From Bradyrhizobium zhanjiangense (GTDB taxonomy: Bacteria; Pseudomonadota; Alphaproteobacteria; Rhizobiales; Xanthobacteraceae): a stretch of DNA of 64,000 nucleotides. The first letter of the stretch is position 1; the number at the start of each line of letters is the position of its first letter. Below, piece after piece: positions 19,150-27,823 of this stretch. Location of the stretch: contig NZ_CP022221.1 in NCBI RefSeq assembly GCF_004114935.1, positions 4,609,001 through 4,673,000 of the forward strand, read 5' to 3'. The notes beneath the pieces were generated by a model, which saw only the letters and a list, made by a program, of their open reading frames with translations, searched no databases and was not told where the DNA came from. The position numbers and the translations under genes are program-made.

Positions 19150-20178
19150 CTACTCCGCCGCTTTTTCCCTCAGCCGCTGGGCGTAGACGTTGATGACCAG
19201 CGCCGCCAAGAGGATCAGGCCGCGGATCAGGATCTTCAGGAAGCTGTCGATGTTGACGTGGTCGAGGCCGTTGTTGAGGACGCCGAGCACGAACAGGCCG
19301 ACGATGGTGTTGCCGATGCCGCCGCGGCCGCCGAACAGGCTGGTGCCGCCGACCACGACGGCGGCGATGGAGTCGAGCAGGTAGGTGTCGAACTCGTTCT
19401 GCTGCGCGCTGCCGAAATGGGCGACGCCGAGCATGCCGCCGATGCCGGAGCAGACCGCCGAGATCACCATCACCGCGCCGAGGATGAGCTTGACGTTGAG
19501 GCCGGAATATTCCGCCGCTTCGCGATTGCCGCCGACCATGTAGATGTAGCGGCCGAAGCGCGTGTAGGTCAGCACCAGATGCCCGCCGAGCAGCATGATG
19601 GCGGCAACGATGACGATCCAGGGAATGCCGCCGATCGAGCCGGAGCCGAGCGTCGTGATCAGGCTCGGCACCTTGTAGGCGATCTGGCCGCGCACCAGCA
19701 GCGCCGAGATGCCGGCCGCGATCTGCATCATCGCCAGCGTCATGATGAAGGAGGGGATGCCGATCACGGTCAGCCCCAGCGCATTGACGAGGCCGAGCAG
19801 CGCACAGAGCAGGATCGACAGGATGATCGCGACCGCGCCCGGCAGCGGCACATTGGCGATGTTGACGTAGGATTCCTGGAGCGTGAAATAGGCGACGGCG
19901 ATGCCGGTGACGTTGGCGATGCTGGCGATCGACAGGTCGATTTCGGCGCAGAGGATCACGAAGGTGAGGCCGACGGCGATGATGCCTGTCACTGACACCT
20001 GGGTCAGGATGTTGCCGAGATTGTCGAGCGTCGCGAAGGAGGGGCTGGCGAAGGCGAAGAAGCCGGACAGGAAGATCAGGGTGAGGAACGGCGCGATGTT
20101 GCGCATCTGCGAGCGCAGGAAGGGCGCAACGCCCCGCGCTCGCGCAGCCGCCGCCGGAACCGTTTCACTGCTCGTCAT
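19150..20178 (-). CDS. Sugar ABC transporter permease, RbsC/AraH type
   Basis: 342-residue inner-membrane permease of a carbohydrate-uptake-2 (CUT2) importer, about nine to ten hydrophobic segments. The family motif is GLTFVILCAEIDLSIASIAN. GGEALF-like loops are represented by AAVVVGGTSLFGGRGGIGNTIVG near the C-terminus. GGAG lies 7 bases upstream of the ATG. It is the third gene of a minus-strand operon after receptor and ATPase; the substrate is not evident. Confidence 0.92.
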   Translation of the reverse strand: MTSSETVPAAAARARGVAPFLRSQMRNIAPFLTLIFLSGFFAFASPSFATLDNLGNILTQVSVTGIIAVGLTFVILCAEIDLSIASIANVTGIAVAYFTLQESYVNIANVPLPGAVAIILSILLCALLGLVNALGLTVIGIPSFIMTLAMMQIAAGISALLVRGQIAYKVPSLITTLGSGSIGGIPWIVIVAAIMLLGGHLVLTYTRFGRYIYMVGGNREAAEYSGLNVKLILGAVMVISAVCSGIGGMLGVAHFGSAQQNEFDTYLLDSIAAVVVGGTSLFGGRGGIGNTIVGLFVLGVLNNGLDHVNIDSFLKILIRGLILLAALVINVYAQRLREKAAE

Positions 20179-20190
20179 GGTGCTGCTCCG

Positions 20191-21693
20191 TCACGCCGCT
20201 TCCAGCAGGCGGTCCTTGCTGACCGGCTCGTTCCTGAATTCCCGCACCAGTGCGCCGCGCTTGAGCACGAGGATGCGGTCGGCCAGCGACAGCACCGTTT
20301 CCGGCTCGGTCGACAGCACGATGATGGCAAGCCCCCTGGCGCGCAGGTCGCGGACGATGTTGATGACGTCGTTCTTGGCGCCGACATCCATGCCACGGGT
20401 CGGCTCGCACAACACCAGAAGCTTGGGCGGATAGGTCAGCCACTTTGCCAGCGCGACCTTCTGCTGGTTGCCGCCCGAGAGCATGCCGAGGTCGAGGCCG
20501 ACCACGGGCGGCCGGATCTGCAACTGATCGACCTGGCGCTTGGCGATATCGCGCTCCTGTGCCGGCTTGAGCAGCAGGGACGAGATGCGATCCAAAATGC
20601 TGATCGAGATGTTCTTGTAGACCGGCTCCTGGTGAAACAGCATGTCGCGCCGGCTCTCGGGCACCAGCGCCACGCCCGCCCGCCGCGCCGCCGCCGTGCT
20701 GGCAAAGGTCTTTGGCGTGCCGTCGACGGCGAGCGTGCCGCTGTCCGGCTTCAACTTGCCGAACAGGATGCGCGACAGCTCCTGCTGGCCGCAGCCCATG
20801 AAGCCGTAGATGCCGAGCACCTCGCCGGCGCGGGCCTCGAACGAGACATCCTGAAGGCTGCGGGCGAGGGATAGCTGGTCGACCTTCAGGACCACCGGAC
20901 TGCCGCTCGGTTGTGGCAGCATCAAATCGTCGGTGTAGCTGTGCTCGAGCACCTCGCCGCCGCGGCCGATCATGGCCTCGATCAGCGCGCCCTTGCTGGT
21001 CGCGGCGCTCGCCGTCTCCGCGACTTTCCGTCCGTTGCGGAACACGGTGACAGTGTCCGACACGCGCAAAATATCCTCGATGAAATGCGAGATGAAGACG
21101 ATTGCGGTGCCTTCCTCGCGCAGGCGCCGGAGCGTCGCGAAAAGCCGCTCGACCTCGGGCGGGGAGAGGGCGGAGGTCGGCTCGTCCAGGATGACGATGC
21201 GCGCGCCGGAGAACAGCACGCGCGCGATCTCGATCAGCTGCTGAAGCCCGATCGGGAGGTCGCCGAGCCTGCTCATCGGGTCGACGTCGATGCCGAAGCG
21301 AGCGAGCTGCTCGCCGGCTTCGCGCGCCATCCGCCGCCACTGCACGAGGCCGAGCCGGTTGGTCGGCTGGTTGCCCAGGAAGACGTTCTCCGCGACCGTG
21401 AGGTCGGGCGCGACAGAGAGCTCCTGGTGCACCATGGCGATGCCGGCCGCATGCGCATCGCGCGCCGAGCGGAAATGCGTCTCCACCCCGTCGATCAGGA
21501 AGCGGCCGGAGAATTCGGCATGCACGCCGGCGATGATCTTCATCAACGTGCTTTTTCCGGCGCCGTTCTCGCCGACGAGACCGTGGATCTCGCCGGGAAG
21601 AAGCGCGAAGTCGACACCACGAAGCGCTTCGACGCCGCCGAAGCTCTTCGTGATGCCCTTCAGTTCCAGGATGGGCGAACGAACCTCTGGCAT
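20191..21693 (-). CDS. Sugar ABC transporter ATP-binding protein, RbsA type
   Basis: 500-residue tandem ATPase of a CUT2 importer. The N-terminal half has Walker A GENGAGKST at 41-49 and Walker B IVILDEPTSAL. The C-terminal half has a degenerate Walker A (GFMGCGQQE) but an intact signature LSGGNQQKVALAKWL, the asymmetry usual for RbsA and MglA. It lies 6 bp after the receptor gene stop and 12 bp before the permease. An overlapping longer frame from 21727 is a shadow. Confidence 0.93.
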   Translation of the reverse strand: MPEVRSPILELKGITKSFGGVEALRGVDFALLPGEIHGLVGENGAGKSTLMKIIAGVHAEFSGRFLIDGVETHFRSARDAHAAGIAMVHQELSVAPDLTVAENVFLGNQPTNRLGLVQWRRMAREAGEQLARFGIDVDPMSRLGDLPIGLQQLIEIARVLFSGARIVILDEPTSALSPPEVERLFATLRRLREEGTAIVFISHFIEDILRVSDTVTVFRNGRKVAETASAATSKGALIEAMIGRGGEVLEHSYTDDLMLPQPSGSPVVLKVDQLSLARSLQDVSFEARAGEVLGIYGFMGCGQQELSRILFGKLKPDSGTLAVDGTPKTFASTAAARRAGVALVPESRRDMLFHQEPVYKNISISILDRISSLLLKPAQERDIAKRQVDQLQIRPPVVGLDLGMLSGGNQQKVALAKWLTYPPKLLVLCEPTRGMDVGAKNDVINIVRDLRARGLAIIVLSTEPETVLSLADRILVLKRGALVREFRNEPVSKDRLLEAA

Positions 21694-21699
21694 GGAGGA

Positions 21700-22722
21700 C
21701 TAAATCAGGAAATGGTCTTCCATCCACTGCATGCCGGGGGCATTTGCCTTGGTCACGACCGGGCCGTCGGTGACGACGTTTTTCGGGATGCCCTGTCCGC
21801 TCTTCTCGCCGCCGACCACGGCCGACACGCCTGCAATGATGGCGCCGCCATGGATGCGGCAGGACGGATTGCGCACGGTCGCGAACATGCGGCCCTCGCT
21901 CACCGCCTGGATCGCCGGCGGCATGGCATCGACACCGCCAATCAGGATGTTGGTGCGGTTGCGTGCCTTCATGATGTTGTAGGCGGCGAGCGCCATGTCG
22001 TCATTGTGGAAGAACGCCGCGTCGATCTGCGGATATTTCGTGAGATAGGTCTCCCAGAGGCGGGCGGTCTTGGAGACGTCCCAGTCGGCCGGCTGGGTGT
22101 CGAGCACCTCAATGCCGGGGAATTGCTTGACCACCGAGTTGAAGCCCTTGGCGCGTCCTTGCGCGCCGGTGTGGCCGAGCGCGCCTTGCGTCATGATGAT
22201 CTTGCCCTTGCCGCCCATGGCGTTGCACAGCGCCTGCGTCACCGAGGCGCCCATGAACTCGTTGTCGGGGGCAAGGAAGGAATGGACATTGATCTGGTCG
22301 AGCGGCGCGATCAGCGTATCCATGTCGATCACGGGCGTGCCGGCGTCGATCATCTTCTGCACGGGCTGGGTGAGGGTGCCGATGCCGAAAGCCTGGATCG
22401 CGACGAAATCCCATTTCTGCGAGGCCATGTTGTCGATCGCGGCGCGCTGCTTCACCGCGTCGAGCTGACCATCGAACCAGGTCACCTCGACATTGAATAG
22501 CTTGCCCCAGAATTCCGCGGCCTGCTTGCCCTGCGCGCACCAGGTGGCCTGGAGGCCTGCGTTGGAGAAGGCCGCTTTCAGCGGCTTCTCGGATCGTCCG
22601 ACTTCGGCCGCAAGTGCTGGATTTATGCCCATGCTGCCGAGGATGGCAGTCGCGGCGCCGGCGGTCGCTGCCGCCTGAAGAAGATCGCGCCTCGTCGTCG
22701 AGAAATCTTTCGTCCCGGACAT
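21700..22722 (-). CDS. Sugar ABC transporter substrate-binding protein (RbsB-like, Tat signal)
   Basis: 340-residue periplasmic receptor. The N-terminus TTRRDLLQAAATAGAATAIL is a twin-arginine signal, so the protein is probably exported folded. The body is a type-1 periplasmic binding fold (AIQAFGIGTLTQPVQKMIDAGTPVIDMDT; HNDDMALAAYNIMKA; VTDGPVVTKANA). GGGAGCGA precedes the ATG. It is the first gene of the importer operon. No sugar catabolic genes are nearby to suggest the ligand. Confidence 0.9.
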   Translation of the reverse strand: MSGTKDFSTTRRDLLQAAATAGAATAILGSMGINPALAAEVGRSEKPLKAAFSNAGLQATWCAQGKQAAEFWGKLFNVEVTWFDGQLDAVKQRAAIDNMASQKWDFVAIQAFGIGTLTQPVQKMIDAGTPVIDMDTLIAPLDQINVHSFLAPDNEFMGASVTQALCNAMGGKGKIIMTQGALGHTGAQGRAKGFNSVVKQFPGIEVLDTQPADWDVSKTARLWETYLTKYPQIDAAFFHNDDMALAAYNIMKARNRTNILIGGVDAMPPAIQAVSEGRMFATVRNPSCRIHGGAIIAGVSAVVGGEKSGQGIPKNVVTDGPVVTKANAPGMQWMEDHFLI

Positions 22723-22818
22723 CGCTCGCTCCCGTAAAATTTTATCGTCGGCGCGTCATTGCTTGCGCGACCGATGTCCGAAAGTGTCTCACAAGAGCTG
22801 ACGTCACTCAATCTGCAA

Positions 22819-23296
22819 TCAATCGCGCGATCGCAGCAAGCCACCCTTGGTGCAGCGCAAAGCGTCAGGCCGGCACGCCGGCGAATGCGTCGATCGCCAC
22901 GCGCATGCATCCCAGGCCTCTGCCTCTGCCTCTGCAATGTCCGGTGACCATTCATCACCGAGCAGATCGCGGAGCGTCTCCCTGATGATCGCAAAGAAGG
23001 CAATGAAGAGGTCGCGTGACGTGCCGTAAGCCTCGTGCGAGGCGGCCTCGCAGGCGATCAGCCGGAAATGCCCGCGGCGCTCATCGGCGAAGTCGAGGAC
23101 CGCCTCGATGGCCAGCGCGAGCATCGATCCCATCACGAGCTCGCTGCCTTGCGAGCGAAACATCATCCGGGTTTCCGGATGCTCTTCGAACAGGCGCTGA
23201 TAGACCCTCGCCCGTCAGATCGGCGCAGCGCGAGGCCGCCAGCTCAAAACTGCGTTCGATCGGATTGGGAGGAGCCTTCATCGGCGCTTCAGCCAT
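22819..23296 (-). pseudogene. Globin-like protein, frameshifted
   Basis: Two minus-strand frames together make one globin-like protein. The first (from 23296) reads NPIERSFELAASRCADLTGE. The second continues VYQRLFEEHPETRMMF, then ...ACEAASHEAYGTSRDLF and LGDEWSPDIAE. The His in SHEAYG sits where the proximal heme ligand (F8) would be, and GDEWSPD is a typical globin H-helix start. The frames meet near 23205-23225 and need a one-base shift. Either this is a recent pseudogene or a sequencing error. The family assignment is by pattern only. Confidence 0.6.
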
Positions 23297-23302
23297 GCAG
23301 GC

Positions 23303-23331
23303 AAAAAAAGAGCGGGGCCCTGGCCCCGCTC
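23303..23331 (-). terminator. Rho-independent terminator (leftward)
   Basis: GAGCGGGGCC / GGCCCCGCTC, a perfect 10-bp stem with a 2-base loop. On the minus strand seven T follow. In the plus direction only CAAAAATT follows, so it acts leftward. Confidence 0.75.
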
Positions 23332-23467
23332 AAAAATTGTGTCGACCCTATTATCCCCGATTCTAAGATTTGCTCTTGATTGACGGGGCGACGCTGCGTT
23401 TTGCGCGCCAGGGGCTCCTCCCGAGACTTGGACCACCAGGCCACGACCTCGCGGTCAGCGCCTGAGC
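23303..23467 (-). ncRNA. Candidate small RNA (about 165 nt)
   Basis: On the minus strand a sigma70-like promoter (ATGACA, 17 bp, TAGCAT; 23502-23474) points leftward. About 165 nt later comes a textbook terminator: perfect 10-bp stem GAGCGGGGCC (23322-23331 reversed and 23310-23319), 2-base loop and seven T (23309-23303). No minus-strand gene lies upstream for more than 5 kb, so the terminator needs a transcript starting here. Alternatives are an attenuated leader for the globin-like gene, whose possible ATG is only 7 bp after the T-run, or a degraded ORF. Confidence 0.45.
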
Positions 23468-23473
23468 AAGAGA

Positions 23474-23502
23474 ATGCTAGATCAACTTTTCTCACTTGTC
23501 AT
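23474..23502 (-). promoter_or_regulatory. Putative sigma70-type promoter for the candidate small RNA
   Basis: Minus strand: -35 ATGACA (complement of 23497-23502), 17-bp spacer, -10 TAGCAT (complement of 23474-23479). Expected start near 23467. Confidence 0.4.
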
Positions 23503-23752
23503 CATTTTCGGCAACGATTGTTCAAAATAAGAGCAGCTGACGAAATGATCGGGTTTGCGGCTTTATAAGTATATGACAAATATAAGAAATCTGTGGACCG
23601 TGGGGGCCTTTGACTTGTCTCAAATGCCGGCCCTCCGACCTTGGGTAGGGGGCTCCGACCACAGTTTTTCGAGAAATTTGCGCCGGGGCAAGCAGACGGT
23701 GGAACTGACCTCGACTTGGGGCAGGCACGATGTTTAGTTAGCAGGCGAACGA

Positions 23753-24139
23753 ATGGTTCGGCGGATGCACGCGCGGCTGCAAAAATTCCTACCCGTTGTC
23801 CTGCTCGCCTTGGCGATGCAGGTGCTGGCGCCGATTGCCGCCTGTCTGGCGGCCGGTCAGGCCGGTGTCGATCCGCTGTCCGCCGGCGTCATCTGCCACA
23901 GCGGGGGTGAGCAGGGGGGCCTGAACGATCAAACCGGCGGCCCCAGCGCACACGCCGGTGCGTGCGCGCTGTGTTGCCTGGCGCAGGCGGGCGCATCGCT
24001 CGATTCGCCGCCGCAGCCGGCGTTCGCGATTCCCTCCCGCCACGTCGAAAGCGTAGTGTGGCACGCGGCGGATGTATCTGCCGTTTTCACCCACAAGGGC
24101 TCAAGTACCCAGGCGCGCGCGCCTCCTCGAATTTCCTGA
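23753..24139 (+). CDS. DUF2946 family protein, probable copper-locus component
   Basis: 128 residues. A hydrophobic N-terminal signal/anchor (LQKFLPVVLLALAMQVLAPIAAC) is followed by a Cys/His-containing part: VICHSGGEQGG and HAGACALCCLAQA. This CH...C-x2-CC pattern is the DUF2946 signature, a small periplasmic or membrane protein often found beside copper-linked TonB receptors. The cysteines and histidines suggest metal handling, but that is inference. A second possible start is the ATG at 23765. It precedes the TonB receptor by 84 bp. Confidence 0.72.
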   Translation: MVRRMHARLQKFLPVVLLALAMQVLAPIAACLAAGQAGVDPLSAGVICHSGGEQGGLNDQTGGPSAHAGACALCCLAQAGASLDSPPQPAFAIPSRHVESVVWHAADVSAVFTHKGSSTQARAPPRIS

Positions 24140-24223
24140 CGACCTCCACCGTCGCCGCGGCTCGTCCGCTGGCGATTGATGCTGTCGAACAGCCGGGAAG
24201 AAAGCCGGCGTCAGGAATGCCCC

Positions 24224-26701
24224 ATGTTACGTTGTCATGCCCGCCGCGGCGTGAGCATCGTTGCCATTCAGGCCGCGCTGCTGGCGTCGTCGAGCGGAGT
24301 TTTCGCTCAGAGCAGTAACGTCGTGCTGCCGCCGGTCACCGTCGATGCCCCCGCGGTAGTGAAGCCCAAGCCGCGCAAGCCGGCGGCGCGTACGGTCGCC
24401 GTCCAGAACCGGTCGGCAAAGCCCGCCACCGAGCGGGCCGCCCCCGCCGTCGCGGCCGAGCAAGGTGCAGGCAGTGCCCGCGTGTCACTCGAGCCGCCGG
24501 CCGCCGTGGCACGTTATCAATTGCCGCAGCGCTCCTTCAGCGTCACGGCGAAAGAGGTCGACGAGACTATCAACCTCAAGGACCCCGAGGACGCCGTCAA
24601 ATATATGCCGAGCCTGTTCGTGCGGAAGCGCAACGACGGGGACAACAATGCCGTGCTCGCGACGCGAAGCTGGGGCCTCAATTCGAGCTCGCGGACGTTA
24701 ATCTACTACGACGATCTCCTGATCTCGGCGCTGATCGGCAACAACAACACGAATGCCTCGCCGAAGTGGAACCTGATCTCGCCGGAAGCGATCGGTCGGG
24801 TCGACTATCTCAACGGGCCGTTCGCGGCCGCCTATCCCGGCAACTCGATCGGCGGCGTGCTGCTGATCTCGTCAAAGATGCCGGACAAGCCGTTTGCAGT
24901 CGCCAAGGAAACCGTGTCCGTGATGCCCTGGAATCAATACGGCACCAAGGACACCTACGTGACCAGCCAGACCAGCGCCGCTGCGGGCAATCGCGACGGC
25001 AAGCTGTCCTGGCTCGTCAGCGCCAACTATCTCGATAGCTACCAGCAGCCCCTGACCTACACGACGAGTGGCAGCATCCCGGCCGGTACGACCGGTGCGT
25101 TTTCGGCGCTCAACAAGCAGGGCGTTGCGGCCAACGTGGTGGGCACGGGCATCCTCGCGCATTCGCAGCAGACGTCCGGTAACATCCGCCTTTCCTATGA
25201 CGTGACGGCGCAGGTGCAGGCGACCTATTCGTTTGGGATCTGGAATAACCACCAGGTCTCCGATCCCCAGACCTACTTGAAATCAGCAGCGACGGGTGCG
25301 CCCACATTCGCGGGCCTGTCCGGATTTGCCACGGGCAAATATGTCTGGGACCAGACCCATGTCAGCAACGCCGTTGCGATCAAGAGCGACACCAAGGGCG
25401 CCTACGATTTCGACCTTTCGGCGTCGAGCTACAACTATCTCCAGGACATCCAGCTCAATCCGTTCACGAGCACGCCCACAGGCGTCGGCTATTCCCAGAA
25501 CGGGAAGATCACGAGGATGGACGGCACCAATTGGCAGAATGCCGATGCCCAGGGGATCTGGCGGCCGTATGGTTATGGCGGACCGCACGAGGTCAGTTTC
25601 GGCATGCATGGTGATCGTTATCGCCTGGAAAGTCCCGTTTATGCGTCATCCGTTTGGAATACGACGGGAGACACCGGGACGGGCACGCTCTACTCGCAGG
25701 GGCAGGGTGAGACCCGGACCGGTGCGATTTGGCTTCAGGATGCCTGGAGGATCCTTCCCAATCTGAAGCTCACGCTCGGTGGTCGGTTCGAAACCTGGCG
25801 CGCCCAGGATGGTTTCAATATCAGCACCGCGACGAACGCTGCCGGCGCGATTACATCGATGGCTGCGGTTCAACAATCGCAACTCGCCTCGACGAATTTT
25901 TCACCGAAGGCGTCGCTGTCCTTTGATCCGAACAAGGACTGGAATATCACGGCAAACTTCGGGCAGGCCTATCGCTATCCGACCATCATGGAGCTCTATC
26001 AGAACATGACAGTCGGCGGCGTAGCGACGATCGCCAATCCCAACCTGTTCCCCGAGCAGGATCTGACAGGTGAGCTGAACATCGAGCGCAGATGGAGCGA
26101 CGGCCGCATCCGCTTGACCCTGTTCCGGGAGCACACCGATCATGCGATCATCTCCCAGACCAACCTCGTCACCAATCCGATCACGAAGGTGCAAACGCCG
26201 ACGACCGTGATCAGCAATGTCGATGCGATCAGGTTGCAGGGTATCGAGTTGTCCGCCGACAAGGACAACGTTCTCGTCAGTGGTCTGCAGCTGTTCGGCA
26301 GCGTAACTTATGTCGACTCGCGAATCCTGGCCGACGCGGGCTGGGCCGGAATTGATCCTCTGACGAATCTGCCCACGACTGTGGTCGGCAAGCGCGTGCC
26401 TTACGTGCCCGACTGGCGCGCTAAGTTCGGCGTGACCTACCGGCCGAACGATAGCTGGGCCTACACGGTTGCTGCACGCTACAGCGGCAAGCAGTACTCG
26501 ACGCTGGACAACACGGATCGCGTCTCCCACGTCTATGGCGCGTTCGATAACTTCTTCGTTGTGGACTTGAAGGTGCACTATAACGCGACGAAGAACTTCG
26601 CATTCGACTTCGGCATCGATAATCTCTTCAACGAGCAGTACTTCCTGTTCCATCCGTTCCCGGGGCGAACCTTCATTGTCGCCGGCAAGTACACGTTCTG
26701 A
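24224..26701 (+). CDS. TonB-dependent outer-membrane receptor, probable copper receptor
   Basis: 825 residues from the ATG at 24224, preceded by AGGA and starting with a signal peptide ending GVFA. A Pro/Lys/Ala-rich linker is followed by the plug domain (DAVKYMPSLFVRKRNDGDNN; GRVDYLNGPFAAAYPGNSIGGVL) and a 22-strand-type barrel ending in the aromatic C-terminus GKYTF. An earlier ATG at 24176 lacks signal-peptide character at its start. Its place between DUF2946 and PCu(A)C/YcnI/CopCD genes argues for copper or a copper chelate as ligand (OprC-like role). Confidence 0.88.
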   Translation: MLRCHARRGVSIVAIQAALLASSSGVFAQSSNVVLPPVTVDAPAVVKPKPRKPAARTVAVQNRSAKPATERAAPAVAAEQGAGSARVSLEPPAAVARYQLPQRSFSVTAKEVDETINLKDPEDAVKYMPSLFVRKRNDGDNNAVLATRSWGLNSSSRTLIYYDDLLISALIGNNNTNASPKWNLISPEAIGRVDYLNGPFAAAYPGNSIGGVLLISSKMPDKPFAVAKETVSVMPWNQYGTKDTYVTSQTSAAAGNRDGKLSWLVSANYLDSYQQPLTYTTSGSIPAGTTGAFSALNKQGVAANVVGTGILAHSQQTSGNIRLSYDVTAQVQATYSFGIWNNHQVSDPQTYLKSAATGAPTFAGLSGFATGKYVWDQTHVSNAVAIKSDTKGAYDFDLSASSYNYLQDIQLNPFTSTPTGVGYSQNGKITRMDGTNWQNADAQGIWRPYGYGGPHEVSFGMHGDRYRLESPVYASSVWNTTGDTGTGTLYSQGQGETRTGAIWLQDAWRILPNLKLTLGGRFETWRAQDGFNISTATNAAGAITSMAAVQQSQLASTNFSPKASLSFDPNKDWNITANFGQAYRYPTIMELYQNMTVGGVATIANPNLFPEQDLTGELNIERRWSDGRIRLTLFREHTDHAIISQTNLVTNPITKVQTPTTVISNVDAIRLQGIELSADKDNVLVSGLQLFGSVTYVDSRILADAGWAGIDPLTNLPTTVVGKRVPYVPDWRAKFGVTYRPNDSWAYTVAARYSGKQYSTLDNTDRVSHVYGAFDNFFVVDLKVHYNATKNFAFDFGIDNLFNEQYFLFHPFPGRTFIVAGKYTF

Positions 26702-26739
26702 GGGGTGGAGTGATGTTTACGATAAGAAAGGCAAAGGAC

Positions 26740-27273
26740 ATGACCAAGCTCTCACGCATCCTCGCGCTCGCAGCGCTTTCCGCCGCAATGTTCGCCGCCC
26801 CCGTGCGCGCCGACGACGTCAAGGCCGGCGATCTCGTCATCTCGCAGGCCTGGAGCCGGGCGACGCCGGGCGGCGCCAAGGTCGCGGGCGGCTATCTCAC
26901 CATCGAGAACAAGGGGTCGGCGGCGGACAGGCTGGTCAGCGTTTCCGCCGACATCGCGGGGAAGGCCGAGATTCACGAGATGGCGATGGACAATGGCGTG
27001 ATGAAGATGCGCCCGCTCGACAAGGGGCTCGTCATTGATCCCGGCAAGACCGTGAAGCTTGCGCCCGGCGGCAATCATTTGATGCTCCAGGAGCTGAAGG
27101 GCCCGTTCAAGCAGGGCGACAAGGTGCCGCTGACACTTCAGTTCGAGAAGGCCGGCAAAGTCGCCGTCTCTCTCGACGTCCAGGCTGTTGGCGCGCCGGC
27201 GCCCGGCGGCGCCGGGCACTCCGGCCATATGGACATGAAGAAAATGCCGGATCACTCGGGAATGAAGATGTGA
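26740..27273 (+). CDS. PCu(A)C-family periplasmic copper chaperone
   Basis: 177 residues with signal peptide MTKLSRILALAALSAAMFAAPVRA. The copper motif H-x10-M-x22-H-x-M is present as H79, M90, H113 and M115. PCu(A)C proteins deliver Cu(I) to the CuA/CuB centres of cytochrome oxidase. An additional C-terminal tail (about 158-177) is loaded with His and Met (GHSGHMDMKKMPDHSGMKM), a likely second copper site. Upstream starts at 26710 (GTG) or 26713 are possible but give an unusually long n-region. Confidence 0.92.
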   Translation: MTKLSRILALAALSAAMFAAPVRADDVKAGDLVISQAWSRATPGGAKVAGGYLTIENKGSAADRLVSVSADIAGKAEIHEMAMDNGVMKMRPLDKGLVIDPGKTVKLAPGGNHLMLQELKGPFKQGDKVPLTLQFEKAGKVAVSLDVQAVGAPAPGGAGHSGHMDMKKMPDHSGMKM

Positions 27274-27304
27274 TGAGGCTGATCTGGCCTCCGGGAGACC
27301 GAAT

Positions 27305-27823
27305 ATGTTGAAGCGATCCTGCCCGATCCTGATTGCTGCGTTCGCCATCTCGCCGGCGGCGGCGCACGTGTCGCTCGAGACGAAGCAAGCCACGGTCGGC
27401 GCGTCGTACAAGGCTGTGTTTACCGTACCGCACGGCTGTGCGGGCTCGCCCACGGTGAAGATCCGCGTGCAGATCCCTGAAGGGGTGATCGCTGTCAAGC
27501 CGATGCCGAAGGCGGGCTGGAACGTCGATGTCGTCGAGGGCAAATATGCCGGGGAATACGACTATCACGGCAACAAGCTCTCTTCCGGCGTCAAGGAGGT
27601 GATGTGGTCCGGCGGCAAGCTGCCGGACAAGAACTATGACGAGTTCGTCATGCACACGGTCCTGACTGGCTCGCTAAAGCCAAACACGACCCTGTACTTC
27701 CCCGTCGTCCAGGAATGCGAGACCGGCGTCAGCCGCTGGATCGAAATCCCGGCAGAGGGGGCAGGGCATTCACACGAGGGCAAGTCGCCGGCGCCCGGGG
27801 TGAAGCTACTGCCGAAACCGTGA
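27305..27823 (+). CDS. YcnI-like DUF1775 copper-binding protein
   Basis: 172 residues. The signal peptide ends at SPAAA and the mature protein starts with His (HVSLE), the N-terminal ligand of the mono-histidine copper site known from Bacillus YcnI. The expected tryptophan is likely W101 in EVMWSGGK. DUF1775 proteins sit with PCu(A)C and CopCD in copper loci, as here. The stop overlaps the CopCD start (TGATG). Confidence 0.88.
   Translation: MLKRSCPILIAAFAISPAAAHVSLETKQATVGASYKAVFTVPHGCAGSPTVKIRVQIPEGVIAVKPMPKAGWNVDVVEGKYAGEYDYHGNKLSSGVKEVMWSGGKLPDKNYDEFVMHTVLTGSLKPNTTLYFPVVQECETGVSRWIEIPAEGAGHSHEGKSPAPGVKLLPKP

Noticed and set aside
20165..21727. 520-codon frame overlapping the RbsA-type ATPase
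   Set aside because: Out of frame with clear ABC motifs; Arg-rich and without domains.
23289..23495. 68-residue minus-strand ORF over the candidate small RNA
   Set aside because: No ribosome binding site or family signature, and it runs through the terminator stem; kept only as an alternative explanation for the sRNA.
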